Positions 58,501 through 64,000 of a stretch of 64,000 nt of DNA are shown piece after piece. The notes below the pieces were generated by a model. That model saw only the letters and a program-made list of their open reading frames with translations, had not been told where the DNA came from and made no database searches. Position numbers and translations under genes: made by a program. Position 1 is the first letter of the stretch. Each line of letters starts with the position of its first letter. The stretch covers positions 20,708,854-20,772,853 of the forward strand of contig CP093830.1 in NCBI GenBank assembly GCA_033063855.1. Reading direction: 5' to 3'. This DNA is from Smittia aterrima (lineage: Eukaryota > Arthropoda > Insecta > Diptera > Chironomidae).

Positions 58501-61452
58501 GTCTTGTAAAGATAGCTATTACCGCGCGTGATTGAGCAGCCTTTATTTGAGCCTGTAGGTGTAAGGGAGGATGAAAATAGCGACAGGGTGAACGAGTGCA
58601 TCGACCCTTCACAGCATCCATGCAAACAGTTACGGAGCCATCGTCGAGTTGTGTCACACCATCTTTCGGATGAGCGAAACGGCACTCAGATTCAGCTCGC
58701 TTACAGGCACCACGAATAAATTCGCGACAAACCTTAAATTATAGTCACAGTTCTTGGTTTCGTTTTAACTTTTCTAATGGTTAGTGAAGCTTCTTCCGCA
58801 AAATTGTGAGAGAGAGAAGAAGCATTTTGTTTTATTAATGGATTTGAACATTAAATGGAAAGTTTTGCTTCTGATTTGATAGCAATTTTGAGGAAAAGTT
58901 ATGCGGAAGAAAGTTGTTGGGAGCAATCGTAAAGGTACGTCAAGAGTGTTTTTGTGTTGAAGATGACGTAGCAACGCGAAAGCTTCTCTTTCAAAAACGA
59001 GCCAACAATTCATTGAGTGGTTGCTTTCCGTTAATCAACTTTGTTGTTGATGATAATTCTTCCAAGCAAACTTTCCATCATGTTTATTTTTAAAAATATA
59101 ATTAAGCATAAACGAGATAAGGAAAGAAAGAAAGAAGGTTGTTTTTCATTGCGGCAAACTCGTTCCTTAAAGCAGCAGCGGCATCAGAGTGATTAAGCAA
59201 CACATTCAAATGATAAATAAACCGAAGGAAGATAAGAAAAGGAGGAAAACGAGGACGTTGTCAGCGAATATTTAATCATTTTCCTTAATGCAATGAACAG
59301 AAAATTAAAAAATAGAAATAATTAGGGAAATTATAATCAACAGAATCACATCAACAAGTGCAGAGAAAAAGAAGCGGAAACGCTTTTCCAAGAAAAACTT
59401 TGCAAATTGCATTTAGAAGCGCATTAAGCATGTTTTACAAAAGTCTTCGTTTGATGTTGTTAGAGCAATAATCTCTCTCCGCTTTTTTTCGGAAAAGCTT
59501 TTCGTCGTTCATGGCGTTCTGCGAAAAACTTTTCACTCTTCGGAAATATAAAAAATCCCCCCGGAAGGTTCAACGAAATTGAATTTTGCGTTCGTCTTGA
59601 ATTTAATTTAATTGAAATGTGTGTCAAATCATCAACGTTAATTCCTCAACTTTAATCGACAAAGTTTTCTATTCTCGGCCCTGTCGAATCACCAGTTTCA
59701 TTGAAGCGAACGAAAATGGGATTACTTTTTGCCATTAAATTCCTGATTTATTCTCGCTTCAACTCAAACGAAAAAAAAGGAGGATTTTCCCTTTTTTCCT
59801 TTTCCTTTCTTTCTCGTGATTTTTCATGATCCTAAAGTTATCATTTTTCATGAGACAATCGTGCGCAAAAAGCAGATTTTATTACAAAATAAATTATTTG
59901 TTTGGAGATGCATTTAAATATAATTTCATTTGTACAAGAATTTTTTTGTAGAATTGAGTAGAAAAGCATAAATTTATATTTTGGTTATTCCTGTTAAAGT
60001 ATCGAACCAAAAAGAAGAAGAAGAAAGCTTTGAGACTGTTTCGAGAGAATAATTGTCGGTGTTTGCTTGGCTGGTGACAAATGCGAGTCATTGTAAGGCG
60101 TTAATTACCTCTCTCAGATAATTAATTGATTTCTTGGGCGTCGTACATCAATTGCGTGAGTAAACAAAACGTCCTTCAACACTCTCGCATCTGTCCCACA
60201 ACCAGCACAAGAAACAAGCAAAATATAAAAACATTTTATGTGCAACAACACAAGGTTTGTTGTTATCAATAATTAAATCAGATATTAAATTGTGATTTTT
60301 CCGAATATCAATAAATTATTGGCGTGAAAAATAATTGCTTTCTCGTCACCAACTCTCGCGCCCAAGCGGGAGAGTTCTCTCATTTTTTTTAGTTCGGTTT
60401 GCACGGTGCATTGAGACAGCTTAATAATTTGCAATATATTTCAACGAATGAAAGCAATCATAAAAATATTTTCAGTACTTTTTGGTTAATTTTTGGAAAA
60501 ACGAAAAACATTAAAAATAACTTTGCGTGGGTGTATGTGTAAAGTTGCTGATTAAAGTTTATGTTAAACCATTCAAACTCACCTCAATCCGGTCGGACCG
60601 TGGAAGTTTCTGCTGTTGGGGCATGGGCTGTTGTTGAACGCACTGCGTCATCTGCGGCGAAACATTAGCAGACGCGTTTGACGGATCCGGGCCTAATATC
60701 GTAGGTACTAATTGTCCAGGAGCAAAATATGGATTGTAAGGATTGTTACTAGCAGGTACACCAGCTATGTAAGCGTTTGCAGCCTTATTTTGTTGGTTTA
60801 ATAAAGATTTTTTAAAAGGAAGACAAAAAGAAGAGTTTAACAATTAAAACCTAAACTTGATTGTGCGTGAAAAACGATAAAACATGAATGGCAAAACATG
60901 AATTTTTTTTTCTTTCTTTCTGGGTGGATGCGCTCAACATAAATGCATAACAAATGATGCAATGGAACACAAACGGATTGTAAAAGCTTATGTAGGAGAT
61001 TACGATTCTCTTTTGGATTTTGGTTCCTCGCTAAAAAAGCATTCAATGCAAAAATTGAGCAAATTTGATTATTTACTGTCGTCCATTGAATTTAAACATT
61101 CATCAAATGAATTCGATGGAAGACAGTAGATTTTTTTTTCTCCAATATCGTTTTTAATTGAATGGCATGTGTGTTCTCGGTTATGTCGAATTATCGTTTA
61201 GCAAATTACAGAACACACTGCAGAGGCAGAGAGTGAGCGAGAGATAGACAGAGACAGTGGAAGGGAGGAAAAACTTACCATCGGCTGTAGCTGACTTGTA
61301 ATAATTGGTTGACCGTTTGGTGCCATTCCCATTTGTTGCATTAAAGCATTTTTCAACGCTAAATGATTGCGACCGTTTATCAATAATTGATCTTTCAGAT
61401 GTTGCGGCGGATGGAAGTATTTACATGGAGGCTTTTCCCGATTGCATCGGCC
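55502..61452 (-). CDS. mbl: Muscleblind RNA-binding protein, minus-strand paralog (two finger pairs; first coding exon outside window)
   Basis: Exons: 61452-61279 (rest of finger 2, GRCNREKPPCKYFHPP), 60783-60583 (AYIAGVPASNN linker ending SDRIE), 58732-58523 (fingers 3 and 4), 57747-57514 (CGNWATIANG Ser/Thr/Ala-rich linker ending GKKRKADHADMLQV), 55747-55706 (MDMKAIGSIYYENF) and 55633 to 55510, or to a read-through TAA at 55504-55502. Junctions are phase 0 up to the last, so exons can be skipped without frame loss. The exon with the start codon and finger 1 should lie beyond 64000, matching the 5.4-kb intron of the other copy. The protein should bind YGCY RNA and regulate splicing; GKKRKADH may act as a nuclear signal. 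Compared with the plus-strand gene it keeps the four-finger layout known from vertebrate MBNL and from some Drosophila mbl isoforms. Confidence 0.93.
55748..57513 (-). other. mbl: Intron between linker and MDMK exons, minus-strand muscleblind
   Basis: 1766 bases (GTACTG...GTCACAG) with no recognisable coding content. The (GA)n tract at 57459-57475 is close to the donor and could influence splicing, which is speculative. Confidence 0.65.
58523..58732 (-). other. mbl: Muscleblind exon for CCCH fingers 3 and 4
   Basis: This 70-codon exon contains two CCCH fingers: VCREFIRGACKR..ECRFAH and VCMDAVKGRCTRSPCRYFH. The HPPLHLQAQIKAAQSRA end resembles the vertebrate MBNL finger 3-4 block. It is phase 0 at both ends. 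The acceptor is weak (ATAATTTAAG, with no pyrimidine tract), which fits an alternatively used exon. No equivalent was found in the plus-strand gene. Confidence 0.88.
58733..60582 (-). other. mbl: Intron before the finger 3-4 exon, minus-strand muscleblind
   Basis: 1850 bases starting GTGAGT at 60582 and ending in a weak AAG acceptor. No other coding exon was recognised within it. Confidence 0.6.
60784..61278 (-). other. mbl: Intron between finger-2 and linker exons, minus-strand muscleblind
   Basis: 495 bases, from GTAAGT to an AAG acceptor. The equivalent intron of the plus-strand gene is only 69 bases with a TAG acceptor, so the two have diverged completely. Confidence 0.7.
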
Positions 61453-64000
61453 CTGTGGGTGTGAAAAAGGTTTACGGTAATAATTCATTTATCCGGAATA
61501 GGAAGGAAACAATAAATTAACTCGTCGACACCAAACATCTAGCGAGGATACGTTCGAAAGAGTGAGAGAGACAAGGATCTGGTATGTGAGACTCATCAAT
61601 CATCATCTCGTTGTGATTTTGACGCGTTGCGATTAAGTGAATATTAAATGCGTCTGTGACATCCTCAACAGCTTTCATCCGTTCTCGTCGGAAACGAGCC
61701 CTTAATGAAAAGCGTTTTAATCTCCTTTATGTCATATTTGATGCAAATGTCTCATTTGAGATGGAAATGATCTTTAATTAACAGAGAGAAGTGAAAAGCT
61801 TAAACACCAGCAAAGCAAACTTACTGACATTGACCTTACGAATGAAGTTTCACTTATTACTGAACCGGCTTTCATAATTTGTTTTAAACTTTTTTGAAAA
61901 ATAAACTTCTAAATCTTTACAGATTGCAGAATCAGCGCAGCAATTTGCATCGTAACTTTGTAGATTTTCTTGTTGAAATCTGTAAGAGCTCATTAAAAAT
62001 ACTTTTTCGAGCTCTCGTTTCAAGTGAAATTAATTAAATTTTAAATCTTAAACTAGCGGAGAGGAACTTTCGTTCATATTTCAGCATTTCATGCCTCGCT
62101 CTTAGCGTAAGGCGAGGTGTGGAAAACGAGCAAGAGAGATAACAAGTTTCAAGTTTCCCATAAGCACAGACAAACTGCTTTCACCCTTTTGCTTCGCTCT
62201 GCTCACTCGTTCTTCGCTTCCCCCCTCAAGCTGATTTCACAAAGAAAAACGAAAAGTTTTTTATGAGTTTTGAAATTTTTGCGGTTCTCCCCCAGTTCAG
62301 TTGCATTCGTATAATTATGAATCTTATTCATGTATTCAACTTTTCTAGCGATTAAAACTGCTGATATTATAAATGCACATATGCCTCGACGACTCGACTC
62401 GACTACACTCCACTTCACTCCACTCACCAACTGTATGCTTATGAAAACATATTTTGGTTAAATTAATTTATTTTTCCGCAGACGAAGCGACTGCTTCGAC
62501 TAGGAAGTGTTTGCCCTTTCAACGTCGTCGTGTGGCAGGTGCTTTTGTAGACAGATTGAAATCAAAAATTCAAGAGATCAGAGCGATTTTCCTTTCATTT
62601 TGTCAAAACAACAGAGAAAAAGGAAAAAGCTGAGGGAGGAGATTTAATGAAGTCTGAGCCACATCAATCTGAGCCCGTAATAGGCTCTTACTCTCCCCGA
62701 GTGACCTTTGGACAATCAAAAAGCATTGAGATTAATTCGAAACAATGTTTTAATAGCTTTATTACTTCATTTGTAGCTCATACCGTTTGTAAGCGTTACT
62801 CACAGGTCTCGTACGTTTATAAACTCCATCAGAGAGTTTATCGTGTGTACGTCGAGCAAATAAACTTTATATAGCCTACGAATAGACTCGGTGGAGCCAC
62901 ATGACCGCAATAAAATTGCAACAATCCATAAATATAGTTTCACTCAAATTATATCCGAGCATAGCATACACTACTCGCTTTAATAGGTTTTCTTTATTTG
63001 TGTGCTTGTTAGTAAATTAGTTTTCATGTTTTCGATGGAAGAGAAAAGTTTGCTGAGTGCCTGTGGCGAAAAATTCTGAGAGTTTCCTCGACGTGAGCAG
63101 TGAGGGGAAGGAGGAGGAAAATTATAATTCAATTAAATTTAAACCGCAGAAAGAAAAAGGAAAATCGATAGATGAAGAGGGAAAGAAATTCGTTTGAACT
63201 TGACGGAAGATATTTAACATAATAATGATTACAACTTGTAATGTCCCTCTCCCCGAACTGCGCTTGCGTTAATGATCCTTTTTGAAGGTATTTCTTCGAC
63301 CAACACACGCTCACGAAACTAATGTTATCTCACACAGTTTTCCAAGCGAGAGAAAGGAAAAACACAAAAATCGGGAGATTTATTGCCGACCGTGTAATTT
63401 CTACTCTGACTTTATTATTCTTTCTCCGAGGGTTCAATAACTGCTGCACCGACCAGAGAGAACAAAAAATATTGCACAACAATGGACTTTTGCAACGTTT
63501 TTCGGTCGATTAATTATGTAACGTAATGAAGAAGTTTCTCTTTGGACGTTGTTCCAGTAAATTGTAATTTAATGTCATTGTTCTCACCGCAACCTTTGGC
63601 TTCCCATCTCGTCGGAGGAATTCATCGAAAACTCACTTGCTCAGAGCAAAAAAAAAAGAAAGAAGAAACAATATAAATTGCATTGTGCCAGATAAGCCAG
63701 ACACTTTATTCACAAACGTTTTGTTGATATTTTTCGCTACTGACAGCAGAAAATTCCTCCATGCAGTTGCTCTGTGTGTGCGAATGTCGTGAAACTATCA
63801 GGATTTCTTCTGAGAACTAAAACGAACGAGGAGCAAACAGTTTTTGCCATTTCAGTTGAATCAACACAAAAAAAAGTCTTGTGGCGCTGTCAGTTTCTGA
63901 TTAGAAGCCGAGTTGAAGTTAAACTCCTTTAAATACTTTACAGTGAAGTTTAGAAGGTTAAAGCTCACTTCATAATCCCCAAAACATAAATTAGAGTTTT
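61453..64000 (-). other. mbl: Probable large intron of minus-strand muscleblind, no exon recognised
   Basis: The finger-2 exon starts at 61452 after a CCCACAG acceptor, so the sequence above it must be intron up to the finger-1 exon. Reading both strands found no WLQLEVCREF-like coding. The paralog's equivalent intron is 5448 bases, which would put the missing exon roughly 3 kb outside the window. Confidence 0.6.

Noticed and set aside
41037..61452. Inverted muscleblind duplication as an assembly artefact or haplotype echo
   Set aside because: Exons differ by about 18% at DNA level, introns are unrelated in length and sequence, and exon content differs, which is not expected of allelic or chimeric copies. 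Long reads would still be the decisive test.

Overview
The window is nuclear DNA of an insect, most likely a fly. The signs are spliced genes with very short introns (about 50-90 nt) beside AT-rich non-coding DNA, a tandem array of insect-type odorant receptors, a pickpocket-type DEG/ENaC channel, secreted leucine-rich-repeat proteins and muscleblind zinc-finger exons. The compact style and gene content suggest a nematoceran such as a non-biting midge, but the species is an inference. All splice sites were read by eye and checked only for GT/GC-AG dinucleotides and reading phase.

Region 1 (1-3.9 kb, minus strand) holds a pickpocket channel gene followed by two tandem secreted LRR/coiled-coil genes. 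A 1.3 kb duplication copied the LRR gene together with the last exon of the channel gene, leaving an intact orphan channel exon between the LRR copies. Region 2 (5.4-18.3 kb, minus strand) is an array of five apparently complete odorant receptor genes of 380-383 codons, all with the same five-exon structure. They are separated by repeated spacers and end in relic flanks. Region 3 (18.9-20.1 kb, plus strand) is a third, diverged LRR/coiled-coil gene. All three LRR genes have the same unusual start: the ATG is split AT|G by the first intron, so unspliced RNA reads ATG TAA.

Region 4 (20.1-41.0 kb) has no convincing gene. It is probably upstream or 5'-intronic DNA of muscleblind, whose first coding exon at 41.0 kb is preceded by a splice acceptor.

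Region 5 (41.0-64.0 kb) is the most notable part: two different muscleblind genes face each other. The plus-strand copy (41.0-49.5 kb) has exons for one CCCH zinc-finger pair. The minus-strand copy (55.5-61.5 kb, its first coding exon beyond the window) has the second half of pair 1 plus a complete second pair and a linker exon not found in the plus copy. The copies differ at about 31 of 174 bases in one shared exon, mostly silently, and their introns do not look alike, so they are paralogs rather than an assembly echo. Between them, on the minus strand, lies an 889-residue membrane-anchored, trefoil-bearing GH31 glycosidase-like protein that has lost the catalytic motifs and is probably a pseudoenzyme.
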